Shown: positions 43,862 through 52,956, counted from the stretch's first letter. The stretch is 64,000 nt of DNA from Gluconobacter potus (GCF_015244705.1 NZ_JABCQF010000001.1:434001-498000), one strand, 5' to 3'. Program-made: numbers and translations. The notes: generated by a model from the sequence alone, not told the origin.

Positions 43862-45328
43862 TGCTTTCGGGCGGAAACGCGCCGTGGTGATGTCGCAGTC
43901 ATACTGCGCCGCCGTCTCGCAGGGGTTGCTGGCGAGTTCGTTGACGGCGTTCAGGATGCGCTCGATCTTGCCGTCATCCATCAGCACGCTGAAATTCAGG
44001 CGCGTCCAGCCGGGCTTCTCGATTTCCTGACCCGAGAGAATGGCGCTGCGGATCAGGCCGGATTCATCCTCGTCAATTCCCAGCAGACGATGCGCATACG
44101 GCCCCGCGCAGGCACAGCCACCGCGGACCTGAATGCCGTAACGGTCCGACAGCATGCGCGTGAAAAGCTGCTGGTGAATGAAGCAGCCATTCTTCACATC
44201 GCGGATGCGGAATGAGAAAATCGGAAGGGCATTGGCGGTCGGATGGCCAAGGATCTCGATGGCCGGATTGCCACTCCAGGCCTTCACGGCACGCGCGCGC
44301 AGTTCGGCGTTGCGCTGCGCCATGTATGCCTCACCGATGACGTCCTTGACGATGAACGCCAGCGCCGCGCGGATATCCCCGATCACGTTCGGCGTCCCGC
44401 TCTCTTCCCGGGCGGCGAGATTCGCGGTGTAATCGTGGTTCCAGGGCGAGACGAAACGTACCGTGCCGCCGCCCGGAAGGACAGGCGTCGTGCGGGGCAT
44501 GGCGGCATTGCGCACGATCAGCACGCCCGACGCTGCCGGGCCACCAATGAACTTGTGGCAGGACACGACGACCGCATCTTTTTCAAACGGCGTGCCGGGC
44601 TGCATGTCGATCGGGCAGTACGGGCCAGCCCCGGCATAATCCCAAATGGACAGCGCTCCGTAACGCTTGAGCAGGGCCGTGACGGCATTCACATCCGTCA
44701 GGATACCCGTCACGTTGGACGCAGCCGAGAAGGAACCGATCTTCAGCCGATCCGCCGGGCAGGCCTTCAACGCCTGTTCCAGAACACCCAGAGCCGGCCC
44801 ACCTTCGGCCGCTTCGGGGATCTCGACGATCTCCGCGCCGCTCTCACGCCAGGGCAGGATGTTGGAGTGATGTTCGTAAGGGCCGATGAAAACGGTCGGA
44901 CGCTTTCCGGCCTCGCACAGGGCCGGGATTTCCAGCAGATGAACAAGGCGGTTCAGCCCGGCTGTGGCGCCATTGCCCATGAAGATGGTCGTGAAATCGG
45001 GGGAGGGGGCATGGCAGAACTGTGCGATCATGGCGCGGGCGCTGTTGCGCAGGCGCGTCATATAGGCGCCGCAGAAAGACGCTTCGGTATGGCTGTTGGC
45101 GTAGAACGGCAGGATCTCGTCCATGATGAACGTTTCGATCTGCTTCAGCGCACGACCGGAAGCGACGTAATCGGCATAAAGCAGGGACTGCGTGCCGAAC
45201 GGCGTCGAGAACTTCGCGCCATCCCCGATCACACCCTTGGCGAGCGCGGCCAGCCCGTTGTTGCGCAGCGTCTGCTCGAACTGTTCGAGAATGGCGGTAC
45301 TGTTGTCGAGATTGCCAATCGTTTCCAT
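43853..45328 (-). CDS. Class V aminotransferase (cysteine-desulfurase-like fold)
   Basis: A 491-residue PLP enzyme. The PLP lysine is Lys259 in VSCHKFIGGPAASG. YADYVASGRALKQIE, TEASFCGAYMTRLRNSARAMI, GNGATAGLNRLVHLL and PYEHHSNILPWRESGAEIVEI are class V motifs. The C-terminal YGIQVRGGCACAGPYAHRLL places a Cys at the position used by cysteine desulfurases, but the gene is far from Isc/Suf genes. It probably acts on a specific amino acid as lyase or aminotransferase. It is divergent from an Lrp/AsnC regulator that is followed by an amino-acid permease. This suggests that the three handle one amino acid (inference). Confidence 0.85.
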   Translation of the reverse strand: METIGNLDNSTAILEQFEQTLRNNGLAALAKGVIGDGAKFSTPFGTQSLLYADYVASGRALKQIETFIMDEILPFYANSHTEASFCGAYMTRLRNSARAMIAQFCHAPSPDFTTIFMGNGATAGLNRLVHLLEIPALCEAGKRPTVFIGPYEHHSNILPWRESGAEIVEIPEAAEGGPALGVLEQALKACPADRLKIGSFSAASNVTGILTDVNAVTALLKRYGALSIWDYAGAGPYCPIDMQPGTPFEKDAVVVSCHKFIGGPAASGVLIVRNAAMPRTTPVLPGGGTVRFVSPWNHDYTANLAAREESGTPNVIGDIRAALAFIVKDVIGEAYMAQRNAELRARAVKAWSGNPAIEILGHPTANALPIFSFRIRDVKNGCFIHQQLFTRMLSDRYGIQVRGGCACAGPYAHRLLGIDEDESGLIRSAILSGQEIEKPGWTRLNFSVLMDDGKIERILNAVNELASNPCETAAQYDCDITTARFRPKAAA

Positions 45329-45425
45329 GGCGCGATGTTTCCCCGTCCGTGATGGCCCTGCGTGATGACCCTCGTGATGAAAAGACGATAGACCGACGGA
45401 AAGAGTAAAAACCGCTGCTTTTTTG

Positions 45426-45440
45426 AGGATTAAAAATCCT
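45426..45440. promoter_or_regulatory. Lrp-type palindrome in the divergent promoter
   Basis: AGGATT-AAA-AATCCT is a perfect 15-bp palindrome with an AT-rich centre, the size and shape of Lrp/AsnC sites. It lies between the aminotransferase and the Lrp gene, 23 bases before the latter's start. Confidence 0.55.
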
Positions 45441-45462
45441 TTTTGTGGTCATATGATGCGAT

Positions 45463-45924
45463 ATGGCCAGAAAACTCGATCAGACGGACAGGGCGATCCT
45501 GAGAATCCTGCAAAAGCAGGGCACCCCCTCCCAGCGCGAACTCGCCGAGAAGGTCGGTCTGTCGCAGAATGCCTGCTGGCGGCGGCTGAATGCCCTGCGC
45601 GAGGACGGCGTGATTGCCCATGACACAGTGCGGCTCAACGCCTCCGCGCTGGGCCTGACCCTGACGGTCTTCGTGCTGATGCGCACACGTCATCATTCGC
45701 GCGAATGGTTCGAGACATTCCGCAAGGTGGTCGGTTCGATACCGAACATAGTTGATTTTTATCGGATCGCGGGTGAATACGATTATCTTCTGAAGGTGGT
45801 GGCCTGCGACATGAACGATTTCGATCGTGTCTATCAGCAGATCATCAGCAAGGTGGAACTCGATGCCATCACCTCGTACATGACCATGGAAACCCTGGCG
45901 GACAACAGGGACCTTCCGGTCTGA
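45463..45924 (+). CDS. Lrp/AsnC-family transcriptional regulator
   Basis: A 153-residue regulator with an N-terminal AsnC helix-turn-helix (LDQTDRAILRILQKQGTPSQRELAEKVGLSQNACWRRLNALREDGVI in pieces) and a C-terminal RAM ligand domain (IVDFYRIAGEYDYLLKVVACDMNDFDRVYQQII). The GEYDYLLKV segment is the conserved effector-binding strand. It is divergent from a class V aminotransferase and upstream of an APC permease, both probable targets. A 15-bp palindrome sits just ahead of its start and suggests autoregulation. Confidence 0.92.
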   Translation: MARKLDQTDRAILRILQKQGTPSQRELAEKVGLSQNACWRRLNALREDGVIAHDTVRLNASALGLTLTVFVLMRTRHHSREWFETFRKVVGSIPNIVDFYRIAGEYDYLLKVVACDMNDFDRVYQQIISKVELDAITSYMTMETLADNRDLPV

Positions 45925-45976
45925 AGCGTCCTTCTTCCAAAACGCCTCTCCCGTCCACAGCAGGAACCCCTTGTCC

Positions 45977-47275
45977 ATGAGCCAGCCCGACCAGCTTGCC
46001 CACAGTCTGCGTACGCGCCATGTCGTCATGATCGCCCTGGGAGGGGTGATCGGGGCGGGATATTTCATCGGGGCGTCCGCGGCACTCTCGCTGGGTGGCC
46101 CTGCGGTGCTGCTGTCCTATGCGCTCGCCGGAACGCTGGTGTTCCTGGTCAATCTGATGATGCGCGATCTGGCGCTGAAGGTGCCGGGACGTGCGTCGTT
46201 CCTGCGGCAGATCCAGTATGCGCTCGGCAACCGCGCGGCCTTCGTCGCCGGCTGGGCGTATTGGCTGACCTGGATCATCGCGATCGCCGTGGAAGTCATT
46301 GCGGTGGCGACGATGCTCGCGCCCTATATTCCGCTGCCCTATGCCGTGCTTGAAATCCTCATCATGGCGATCATGACCGGTGTGAACCTCATGTCCGTTA
46401 AAGGCTATGGTGAGTTCGAATACTGGTTCTCGGCCATCAAGGTTCTGGCGATCGTCTGCTTTATCGGGATCGGCGTCTGGGCGCTGCTGAGCCGTCCCAT
46501 TCCCGTGCATGACAACCTGTTCGCCCATGGTGGTCTTCTGCCCCATGGCTGGCTGGCGCTTCTGGCCGTGATTCCGACCATCCTGTTCTCGATGGGCGGC
46601 AGCGAAATCTCCACCGTCGCAGCCGTTGAATCCGACAACACCGAGCAGAACATCGTCCGCGCCACGCGCTCCATCGCGCTGCGGATCGGCGGGTTCTATC
46701 TCGTCTCCATCGCGCTCGTACTGTGTCTGGTGCCGTGGAGCGACGTGGTGTCCGGTTATTCCCCGTTCCTGCTGGTGCTGCACCGCCTGCATGTCCCGTT
46801 CGCGGATGTGGCGCTGGCGGTCGTGGTCATGACTGCGGCTCTCTCCAGCCTCAATTCCGGGATCTATGTGACGTCCCGCATCCTGTACGAACTGGCGGAA
46901 TCCGGCTCTGCTCCGGGCTCGTTCCTGACGGTGGATGCCTCCACGAAACTCCCCCGCCGCGCCATTCTGGTCAGTGCGTTTGCGTCCATTCTCGTGGCAG
47001 CCGTGGCCGTGCTCTCGCCGACGCTGATCTTCGGCCTGCTGGTCAGTCTCACAGGCGGGTTCATGGTGTTCAACAACACCATGATCGTGGCGGGGCGTCT
47101 GAAACTCGTGCCGGAATCGCCCTGGAAGGCCTACGCCGCTCTGGTGCTGATCGGATGCACGCTGATCGCCATGCTGATCCAGCCCGAAACGCGCTCGCAG
47201 ATCGTGCTGGGTGCGGCGGCACTCCTGCTGATCTTCCTTGCGGAGCGGTTCGTGCCGCGCCGTCAACCGGACTGA
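45977..47275 (+). CDS. Amino acid permease (APC family)
   Basis: A 432-residue inner-membrane carrier with about twelve helices. The first-helix signature is RHVVMIALGGVIGAGYFIGA, the amino-acid transporter (AAT) GxIGxGxF motif. MLAPYIPLPYAVLEI and VNLMSVKGYGEFEYWFSAIKVLAI match the GABA/aromatic permease group with its conserved Glu. A TTG six bases upstream has a better-spaced AGGA and may be the real start. It follows the Lrp gene by about 50 bases and could be co-transcribed. The substrate is probably the amino acid handled by the neighbouring aminotransferase (inference). Confidence 0.88.
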   Translation: MSQPDQLAHSLRTRHVVMIALGGVIGAGYFIGASAALSLGGPAVLLSYALAGTLVFLVNLMMRDLALKVPGRASFLRQIQYALGNRAAFVAGWAYWLTWIIAIAVEVIAVATMLAPYIPLPYAVLEILIMAIMTGVNLMSVKGYGEFEYWFSAIKVLAIVCFIGIGVWALLSRPIPVHDNLFAHGGLLPHGWLALLAVIPTILFSMGGSEISTVAAVESDNTEQNIVRATRSIALRIGGFYLVSIALVLCLVPWSDVVSGYSPFLLVLHRLHVPFADVALAVVVMTAALSSLNSGIYVTSRILYELAESGSAPGSFLTVDASTKLPRRAILVSAFASILVAAVAVLSPTLIFGLLVSLTGGFMVFNNTMIVAGRLKLVPESPWKAYAALVLIGCTLIAMLIQPETRSQIVLGAAALLLIFLAERFVPRRQPD

Positions 47276-47279
47276 GGCT

Positions 47280-47678
47280 TCAGAAAAGCGCTCCCTGCGC
47301 CGGGCTGCTGGGTACGGTCCGTCCAAAGTCCCGCTCGATCCAGCGTCGCAGCACAAGCAGGATCTGCGCCTGCTGCTCCGCCGTCAGCGCCTTGCCCGGC
47401 GCCATACCATGCCATTTGGACAGACAGCTCCGGCAGCACGCACCGGTGGCGTGCTGTGCGATAAAGACCGGATGCCCGCGCATGGGCGTCTGCTTGCCAT
47501 CGCGGGGCGGATGGGCCGGAGCCAGACGCTCGGCTATGAAAGCCGCCCCATGTTCCATGACGGCATCAAGACCCCGGCTTTCGAGATAGAGTCGCGCCTG
47601 ATCGTCCAGATGAAAGCGGGTTCGGAACCGGGACCGGGCAAGACGTTCAAACAGCTCTTTGGGATCAAATCGGCTCAC
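47280..47678 (-). CDS. DUF4186 domain-containing protein
   Basis: A 132-residue soluble protein matching DUF4186: FDPKELFERLARSRFRTRFHLD, YLESRGLDAVMEHGAAFIAERLAPA, RGHPVFIAQHATGACCRSCLSKWHG. The CCRSCLSKWHG motif with paired Cys and His could bind metal. The function of the family is unknown. It is convergent with the permease gene, four bases apart, and divergent from the XseA-like gene. Confidence 0.85.
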   Translation of the reverse strand: MSRFDPKELFERLARSRFRTRFHLDDQARLYLESRGLDAVMEHGAAFIAERLAPAHPPRDGKQTPMRGHPVFIAQHATGACCRSCLSKWHGMAPGKALTAEQQAQILLVLRRWIERDFGRTVPSSPAQGALF

Positions 47679-47771
47679 CAGCCCACAACCTTCTGAAAAA
47701 CAGGCAAAAAATCGCGTGAGAGGGCCTCAGCCCCCTGTAAGAACATTTGTTCTTTCTCCATATGGTGACGG

Positions 47772-48806
47772 ATGGACGCTTTTCCGAGACGCTCCCGCTC
47801 ATCTTCCGCGGCGGGAGATACAACAACACTGACAGTCCTCTCTCCGCTTCAGGTGCAGGACCTGTTCTCTGCCCGGCTGGACGAGATCTGCGCCGCTTTC
47901 GACGAATGGGGCTTTCCGCTGATCGTGGCGGGACAGCTCGGCGATGCTGCGCCCAATGCCTATCCCAAATATTACCAGCTGCCCCTGACCGATCCGCAGT
48001 TCGGAACCACCCTAGCCCTTGAGGTGCAGAAATCCATTCTGGCGCGGGCAGAAGTCGGCCCCGGCGACCATGTCCATGTCACCGGCATGCTGCGCGCCCG
48101 ACAGTATCGCGGGCAGGTCGTCCTGCGCTTCGAGGTCGTGGCCGTGGAACTTCACGATCCCGGCCGCCAGAAAGTCGAGCGCGTTGAGCGTTCCGTTCTG
48201 GACGTCCTGCGCGGACTGCCCTGCGCGTTTCATCCCTATCCCACCCGGCCTGATGCGCGGCTTCTGCTGATCCACTCCGCGGCGTCCAGTGCTCTGGTGG
48301 CCGCGGATTTTCTTCAGGCCCTCGGCGGTGCCTGCCGCCCGGAACGTGTACGAAGCCTGCCCACGGCCATGAATGATCCCGGCCGTCTGGCAGAGGCAAT
48401 CCGGACCTGCCGGGAAGACATCATCGTCCTGATCCGCGGGGGCGGCGATGTGTCCGATTTCGTGGTGTTCGAAAATCCGCAGGTGCTGGAAGCTCTGGCC
48501 GTTTGTCCCGCGCATCGCGTTCTGGGGCTGGGTCATACGGCGAACCGGACCCTGGCCGAGCGCGTCGTGGACCATGCCGCGACAACGCCCGCCGATGCCG
48601 GGCATTACATCCGCCGCATGAGCGGCCGGGTCTGGCAGGAACAGGAAGAAGCCCGGGCGCAACTCGAAGAAATGGCCGCACTTCGGGATAGCGCAACGCT
48701 CAACGTCACACCCGAACGCGCACCGATCGGCGCGCGCCTGCGGAACGGGCTGATTCTGATTGTGGCCGGTGTGGCGCTCGGGCTGTTGCTGAGCCGACTG
48801 CTTTAG
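47772..48806 (+). CDS. Membrane-anchored XseA-like protein (divergent exonuclease VII large-subunit homologue)
   Basis: A 344-residue protein. An N-terminal OB-fold region (LTVLSPLQVQDLFSARLDEI, GFPLIVAGQLGD, VHVTGMLRARQYRGQVVLRFEVVAVEL) is followed by a nuclease-like core (LLLIHSAASSALVAADFLQAL, IIVLIRGGGDVSDFVVFENPQVLEAL, VLGLGHTANRTLAERVVDHAATTPADAGHYI, read in pieces). RGGGDxxD, the GH-xxxTLA pair and the A-TPxxA element correspond to XseA motifs. The long coiled coil of true XseA is shortened, and the chain ends in a hydrophobic helix (GLILIVAGVALGLLLSRLL), predicting membrane attachment. Several catalytic-region residues differ, so nuclease activity is uncertain. No small subunit gene is adjacent. 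Confidence 0.75.
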   Translation: MDAFPRRSRSSSAAGDTTTLTVLSPLQVQDLFSARLDEICAAFDEWGFPLIVAGQLGDAAPNAYPKYYQLPLTDPQFGTTLALEVQKSILARAEVGPGDHVHVTGMLRARQYRGQVVLRFEVVAVELHDPGRQKVERVERSVLDVLRGLPCAFHPYPTRPDARLLLIHSAASSALVAADFLQALGGACRPERVRSLPTAMNDPGRLAEAIRTCREDIIVLIRGGGDVSDFVVFENPQVLEALAVCPAHRVLGLGHTANRTLAERVVDHAATTPADAGHYIRRMSGRVWQEQEEARAQLEEMAALRDSATLNVTPERAPIGARLRNGLILIVAGVALGLLLSRLL

Positions 48807-48818
48807 AAGCCGGAAGAT

Positions 48819-49118
48819 TTATGCGGCGGATGTTTCCCGGAAGACGCCGGTCATGCGCAGAATGGCCAGCGCCATCGCTCCAAGAAACATGCACAGTCCA
48901 AGACGGGGATATCCGTGCCCCTGTAGCAGCATGGAGTTCAGGGCAAGAATATAGGTAAAGAGCGTAACCTGACCACGCACACCGAGCGCGCCGCACCGGA
49001 GTGCGAAAACAGTGCAAAGAATACCAAGCGCCAGTTCGGCACCGATCATGCCCCCTCTGTAACCCCATACGAGGCCGACGATAGTTGTCAGGGCAAGCAG
49101 AGACTCTGTTCTGGACAT
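48819..49118 (-). CDS. Small membrane protein, paralogue A
   Basis: A 99-residue hydrophobic protein with about three membrane segments (LALTTIVGLVWGY, LALGILCTVFALRCGALG, LFTYILALNSMLLQGHGY). The second half, RGQVTLFTYILALNSMLLQGHGYPRLGL in pieces, has the same hydropathy and the same GHG-hydrophobic pattern as the protein encoded just upstream on this strand. This suggests an old tandem duplication. The start is MSRTESLL; a longer in-frame ATG adds 18 residues. Function unknown. Confidence 0.5.
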   Translation of the reverse strand: MSRTESLLALTTIVGLVWGYRGGMIGAELALGILCTVFALRCGALGVRGQVTLFTYILALNSMLLQGHGYPRLGLCMFLGAMALAILRMTGVFRETSAA

Positions 49119-49278
49119 GGCTTCGGGCTTCTTTTCCCTAAGTAACAGAATGATTCGTAGTGCAACGGGCAAGTCCGCGTCAATTCGAAACCGACATGGA
49201 TTTGATGATGCTACGCACGCCTCCCTGAGGATAAGTCATATCCGCCGGGTCCGACTTCTACCAAAGCGGCTTTGACTG

Positions 49279-49584
49279 TCAGGCTCCTGTGAGCTTCATT
49301 TTGATGAGCAAGCCAAGCGTTGTTATGGCGACAAGTGCAAGCGCAACGAACCCATGCCCGTGCGTTACCGCGTAGGTTGTCACCGCAACTGTAAGAAACA
49401 GGTCCGGACGGTTCAGGCGGGAGAGAGGCATTGTGCCCAGTCGTGAAATAATAAGTCCCGATGTCCTTTGGTATGTTTTTTTGTTTAAGTGCCAAAGTCC
49501 TAGAAAAAGAAGCATGAGCGCAGTGACCTGGGCCACGACTGCAAAGTCAGGCGCCTGAAGCAGACCGTAAATAAGGGTCTGCAC
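49279..49584 (-). CDS. Small membrane protein, paralogue B
   Basis: A 101-residue protein with an N-terminal hydrophobic helix (VAQVTALMLLFLGLWHL), a short basic loop (RLGTMPLSRLNRPD) and two further hydrophobic stretches (LTVAVTTYAVTHGHGFVALALVAITTLGLL in pieces). It resembles the next leftward small gene in size, topology and the central GHG motif. The genes are 160 bases apart on the same strand. No family is recognised. Confidence 0.5.
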   Translation of the reverse strand: MQTLIYGLLQAPDFAVVAQVTALMLLFLGLWHLNKKTYQRTSGLIISRLGTMPLSRLNRPDLFLTVAVTTYAVTHGHGFVALALVAITTLGLLIKMKLTGA

Positions 49585-49747
49585 TCAGCCAATACCCGCC
49601 ATCGCGACGATGATTTCAAGAAAAACGCTGGATGCCACAAATCCTGCCTCACGACTTTGCGCGACAGGAAAAACGGTATCATTCCACCACGAGCAGGGTC
49701 AATATTTGAACGGAACAAGTCGTGGCGTATGCCAGTCGTCTGTGGCC

Positions 49748-50242
49748 TCAGCGCACGTCCACGCGGACGGATGGTTTGGTGGCGGACGGATCGGTGATGG
49801 CGTGCATTTCGATCTGGATGGGCTGCGCGCCGGCCCTTTCGATATGGGAGGCGATGACCGCCGCCAGATGGTTGGTCACGTCCGTCAGGGCCTGCGCCTG
49901 CGCGTCCGGGGTCGGCTGCGGCGGGGCAAAGGCCTGCACGGTGAAAAGCACGTTCGGCTTGCGTGACAGCGCGGCCTTCGCAGCACGCTCGACGATGGGG
50001 CCGTATTCGGATTCCGGGGTTCCTTCGGAGACCGATAGGAACGGGGCATGCGGCGGCGGCGCAGGCGGCGCGGGCGGAATATAGGGGTGAGGCGGCTTGC
50101 CCGCATTCGGGTTGAACGTGCGCTGGTCCAGCAGCTTGCACCCCGAGAGCAGGGGGGCAGCCAGCAGCAGCCCTCCCATCAGGAGGGCGGACCGGGGCAC
50201 AGGACCCCGCGGCGAACGGAAATGTCGGACAAAAGGTGCCAT
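49748..50242 (-). CDS. Hypothetical lipoprotein
   Basis: A 164-residue protein with a basic start (VRHFRSPRGPVPRS), a hydrophobic core and lipobox LLSGC at about residues 32-36, so it is lipid-anchored. A Pro-rich linker (KPPHPYIPPAPPAPPPHAP) is followed by a compact C-terminal domain (YGPIVERAAKAALSRKPNVLFTVQAF, ALTDVTNHLAAVIASHIERAGAQPIQIEMHA in pieces) of mixed helix/strand pattern. It may be an envelope-associated domain that contacts another protein; no family is recognised. It is divergent from gap. The longer in-frame start upstream runs into the gap promoter and is rejected. Confidence 0.72.
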   Translation of the reverse strand: MAPFVRHFRSPRGPVPRSALLMGGLLLAAPLLSGCKLLDQRTFNPNAGKPPHPYIPPAPPAPPPHAPFLSVSEGTPESEYGPIVERAAKAALSRKPNVLFTVQAFAPPQPTPDAQAQALTDVTNHLAAVIASHIERAGAQPIQIEMHAITDPSATKPSVRVDVR

Positions 50243-50387
50243 ATCGCGCGGAACCGTCGCAGGAACGGAGGCTTTGAGCAAGATTATAGAGTCAACTTCA
50301 TGAAAAACTGTTGATGCCCCCTGTTGCTCCGCTGTGGCGGTGCTATGGAAGATGCCCGAGTTTTCAAGGAACGGAGTAGGGCAGGTC

Positions 50388-51410
50388 ATGGCTGTAAAAA
50401 TCGCGATCAACGGTTTCGGACGGATCGGACGGCTGGTGCTGCGTGGCATCATCGAAAGCGGACGTACGGATGTCGAAGTTGTCGCCATCAACGATCTGGG
50501 TTCGGTTGAGGCCAACGCGCACCTGCTGGCCTATGACAGCACGCATGGCCGCCTTCCCGGAACGGTCCGCGCCGAGGGCAACAGCCTGATCATCGAAGCC
50601 AATGGCCGCACCTATGGTCCGATCAAGGTGTCGGCCGAGCGTAACCCGGCACAGGTTCCCTTCCAGGGCGTCGATGTTGCGATGGAATGCACGGGCCTGT
50701 TCACCTCCCGCGAGAAGGCGTCAGCCCTGCTGGAAGCCGGTGCCAAGCGCGTCGTCATCTCCGCTCCGGCCACGGACGTCGATGCGACGATCGTTTACGG
50801 TGTGAACAACGATGTCCTCACGCCGGACATGAAGATCATCTCCAACGCGTCCTGCACCACGAACTGCCTCGCCCCCGTGGCGTCCGTTCTGGACAAGGCC
50901 TTCGGAATCGAATGTGGCTACATGGTCACGATCCATTCCTACACGGGCGACCAGCGCACGGTGGACACCCTGCACAAGGACCCGCGCCGCGCCCGCGCCG
51001 CCGCCCTGAACATGATCCCGACCTCCACCGGCGCCGCCAAGGCCGTCGGTCTGGTCCTGCCGCATCTGAAGGGCAAGCTGGACGGAACCTCCATCCGCGT
51101 TCCGACGCCGAATGTCTCGGTCGTCTCGCTGGATTTCGTCCCGACGCGTGCTCCGGCTTCTGCCGATGCCGTCAACGAAGCCATCCGCGCCGCCTCGCTC
51201 GAAGGCTCCCTGAAGGGTATCCTCGAGTACAACGCGGCCCCGCTCGTCAGCTCCGACTTCAACCATGACAAGGCGTCCTCGATTTTCGATGCGACGCAGA
51301 CGGTCCTCGTTGACGGTGGCAAGATGGTGCGGGTCTGCTCGTGGTACGACAACGAATGGGGCTTCTCCAACCGCATGGCCGACACGGCCGCCCTGTTCGG
51401 GAGCCTCTGA
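50388..51410 (+). CDS. gap: Type I glyceraldehyde-3-phosphate dehydrogenase
   Basis: A 340-residue enzyme of lower glycolysis/gluconeogenesis. The NAD-binding start is MAVKIAINGFGRIGRLVLRG, the catalytic Cys156 lies in SNASCTTNCLAP, and the catalytic His is in VTIHSYTGDQRTVD. The C-terminal WYDNEWGFSNRM completes the family. It interconverts glyceraldehyde-3-phosphate and 1,3-bisphosphoglycerate. The start with AGGGCAGG upstream fits homologues; an in-frame ATG 54 bases earlier has no support. Pgk follows three bases after the stop, giving the usual gap-pgk operon, closed by a terminator. Confidence 0.95.
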   Translation: MAVKIAINGFGRIGRLVLRGIIESGRTDVEVVAINDLGSVEANAHLLAYDSTHGRLPGTVRAEGNSLIIEANGRTYGPIKVSAERNPAQVPFQGVDVAMECTGLFTSREKASALLEAGAKRVVISAPATDVDATIVYGVNNDVLTPDMKIISNASCTTNCLAPVASVLDKAFGIECGYMVTIHSYTGDQRTVDTLHKDPRRARAAALNMIPTSTGAAKAVGLVLPHLKGKLDGTSIRVPTPNVSVVSLDFVPTRAPASADAVNEAIRAASLEGSLKGILEYNAAPLVSSDFNHDKASSIFDATQTVLVDGGKMVRVCSWYDNEWGFSNRMADTAALFGSL

Positions 51411-51413
51411 GTG

Positions 51414-52628
51414 ATGGCCTTCCGCACCCTTGATGGTGTGGACGCACGCGGCAAGCGCGTGCTGGTCCGCGCCGACCTCAACGTTCCGATGCATGACGGC
51501 GTCATCACCGATGACACCCGTCTGCAGCGGGTTGCCCCTACCATCCGCGAACTCGCCGACAAGGGCGCGCGCGTCGTGGTGTTCAGCCATTTCGACCGCC
51601 CGAAGGGGCAGGTCGTGCCGGCCATGTCCCTGCGTCCGATCGCGCTGAAGCTCGGCCAGATCCTCGGCCAGCCGATCGGTTTCGTAGCCGACTGTGTTGG
51701 CCCGACCGTGGAAGCGGCTGTGGGCGCCATGGCCGACGGCGATATCATCGTCCTCGAAAACACACGTTTTCATGCGGGTGAAGAGGCCAATGATCCCGAG
51801 TTCGCCAAGGCTCTGGCGCAGAATGGCGACATCTTCGTCAACGACGCGTTCTCGGCCGCGCACCGCGCCCATGCCTCGACCGAAGGCGTGGCCCGCGATC
51901 TGCCGTCTTTCGCCGGACGTCTGATGCAGGCCGAGCTGAGCGCGCTGTCCGCTGCTCTGGAAAACCCGGAGCGCCCGGTCGGTGCGATCATCGGTGGTTC
52001 CAAGATCTCGACGAAGCTCGATCTGATCGGGAACGTCATCGAGAAGGTGGACACGCTGTTCATCACGGGCGCGATGGCCAACACGTTCCTCGCGGCTGAA
52101 GGCATGAATGTGGGCAAGTCCCTGCAGGAAGCCGAGATGCATGAGACGGCGCGCAAGATCGCTCATCTCGCGCAGGAAAAGGGCTGCGAGATCATCCTGC
52201 CCGTCGATGCGGTTGTGGCGCGCGAGTTCAAGGCCAATGTCCCGACCGAGACCTGTCTGATCGGCGAAGTCCCGGACGATGCCATGATCCTTGATGCCGG
52301 TCCGCGCACGGTCGAACTGATCCGGGACCGTCTGGACACGCTCAAGACGCTGGTCTGGAACGGCCCGCTCGGTGCGTTCGAGATCGCGCCGTTCGATAAG
52401 GCGACGGTCGAGGTTGCGCAGTATGCCGCGCAGCTTACGGAAGAGGGCAAGCTCAAGACGATTGCCGGTGGTGGCGATACGGTCTCTGCCCTGCGTCATG
52501 CCGGGGTTGTGGACAAGATGACCTATGTCTCCACGGCAGGCGGGGCCTTCCTCGAATGGCTGGAGGGCAAGATCCTTCCGGGGATTGAGGTGCTTCGATC
52601 CGCGGGCCACGATCTGGGGCTCGAATAA
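51414..52628 (+). CDS. pgk: Phosphoglycerate kinase
   Basis: A 404-residue enzyme transferring phosphate between 1,3-bisphosphoglycerate and [51 protein letters not shown] and the nucleotide site [10 protein letters not shown] are diagnostic. GGGDTVSAL and [19 protein letters not shown] ends complete the fold. A GTG one codon earlier is also possible. It is cotranscribed with gap three bases upstream. A terminator starts five bases after the stop. Confidence 0.95.
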   Translation: MAFRTLDGVDARGKRVLVRADLNVPMHDGVITDDTRLQRVAPTIRELADKGARVVVFSHFDRPKGQVVPAMSLRPIALKLGQILGQPIGFVADCVGPTVEAAVGAMADGDIIVLENTRFHAGEEANDPEFAKALAQNGDIFVNDAFSAAHRAHASTEGVARDLPSFAGRLMQAELSALSAALENPERPVGAIIGGSKISTKLDLIGNVIEKVDTLFITGAMANTFLAAEGMNVGKSLQEAEMHETARKIAHLAQEKGCEIILPVDAVVAREFKANVPTETCLIGEVPDDAMILDAGPRTVELIRDRLDTLKTLVWNGPLGAFEIAPFDKATVEVAQYAAQLTEEGKLKTIAGGGDTVSALRHAGVVDKMTYVSTAGGAFLEWLEGKILPGIEVLRSAGHDLGLE

Positions 52629-52633
52629 GACAG

Positions 52634-52667
52634 AAGCCGGGAAGGATCACCTTCCCGGCTTTTTTTG
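52634..52667 (+). terminator. Rho-independent terminator of gap-pgk
   Basis: AAGCCGGGAAG and CTTCCCGGCTT arms around GATCAC, followed by a run of T. Confidence 0.95.
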
Positions 52668-52690
52668 TGCTCTTTTGAAAAGTGGCGCTG

Positions 52691-52909
52691 ATGTTGCGGA
52701 AGTTGGTGTCGGGCTGTTTTCTACTCTGTGGTCTCAGCGCCTGTCAGGCCTATGACCGCCCCCCGACACCCCCTGCTGCGCCTTCGACAGGAGAACCTGT
52801 CCTGAGCGGTCGTCCGGAGGGAATGCTGCTCTCTCCCTCAAGAACTGAATCGCAAGCCGCTTATTCCGATCGGTTCAACGCTGACGGAAGCCAGAACCAC
52901 GGCTTCTGA
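52691..52909 (+). CDS. Small hypothetical lipoprotein
   Basis: A 72-residue protein, MLRKLVSGCFLLCGLSAC, with a lipobox LSAC at residues 15-18, followed by a Pro/Ser-rich unstructured chain (YDRPPTPPAAPSTGEP). Similar tiny lipoproteins are common in alphaproteobacteria. The ribosome site is poor, and a GTG nine bases upstream is an alternative start. A terminator follows. Confidence 0.6.
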   Translation: MLRKLVSGCFLLCGLSACQAYDRPPTPPAAPSTGEPVLSGRPEGMLLSPSRTESQAAYSDRFNADGSQNHGF

Positions 52910-52956
52910 CACCAGCGTTCCGGTCTGAACCGGAGTCCGACTGGTGTTCCAACACT

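Noticed and set aside
50243-50387. Riboswitch or leader ahead of gap
   Set aside because: No conserved aptamer-like stems were found in this short divergent spacer.
50721-52610. 629-residue minus-strand frame opposite gap-pgk
   Set aside because: Both genes on the plus strand are unmistakable; the minus frame spans both and has no protein-like features.
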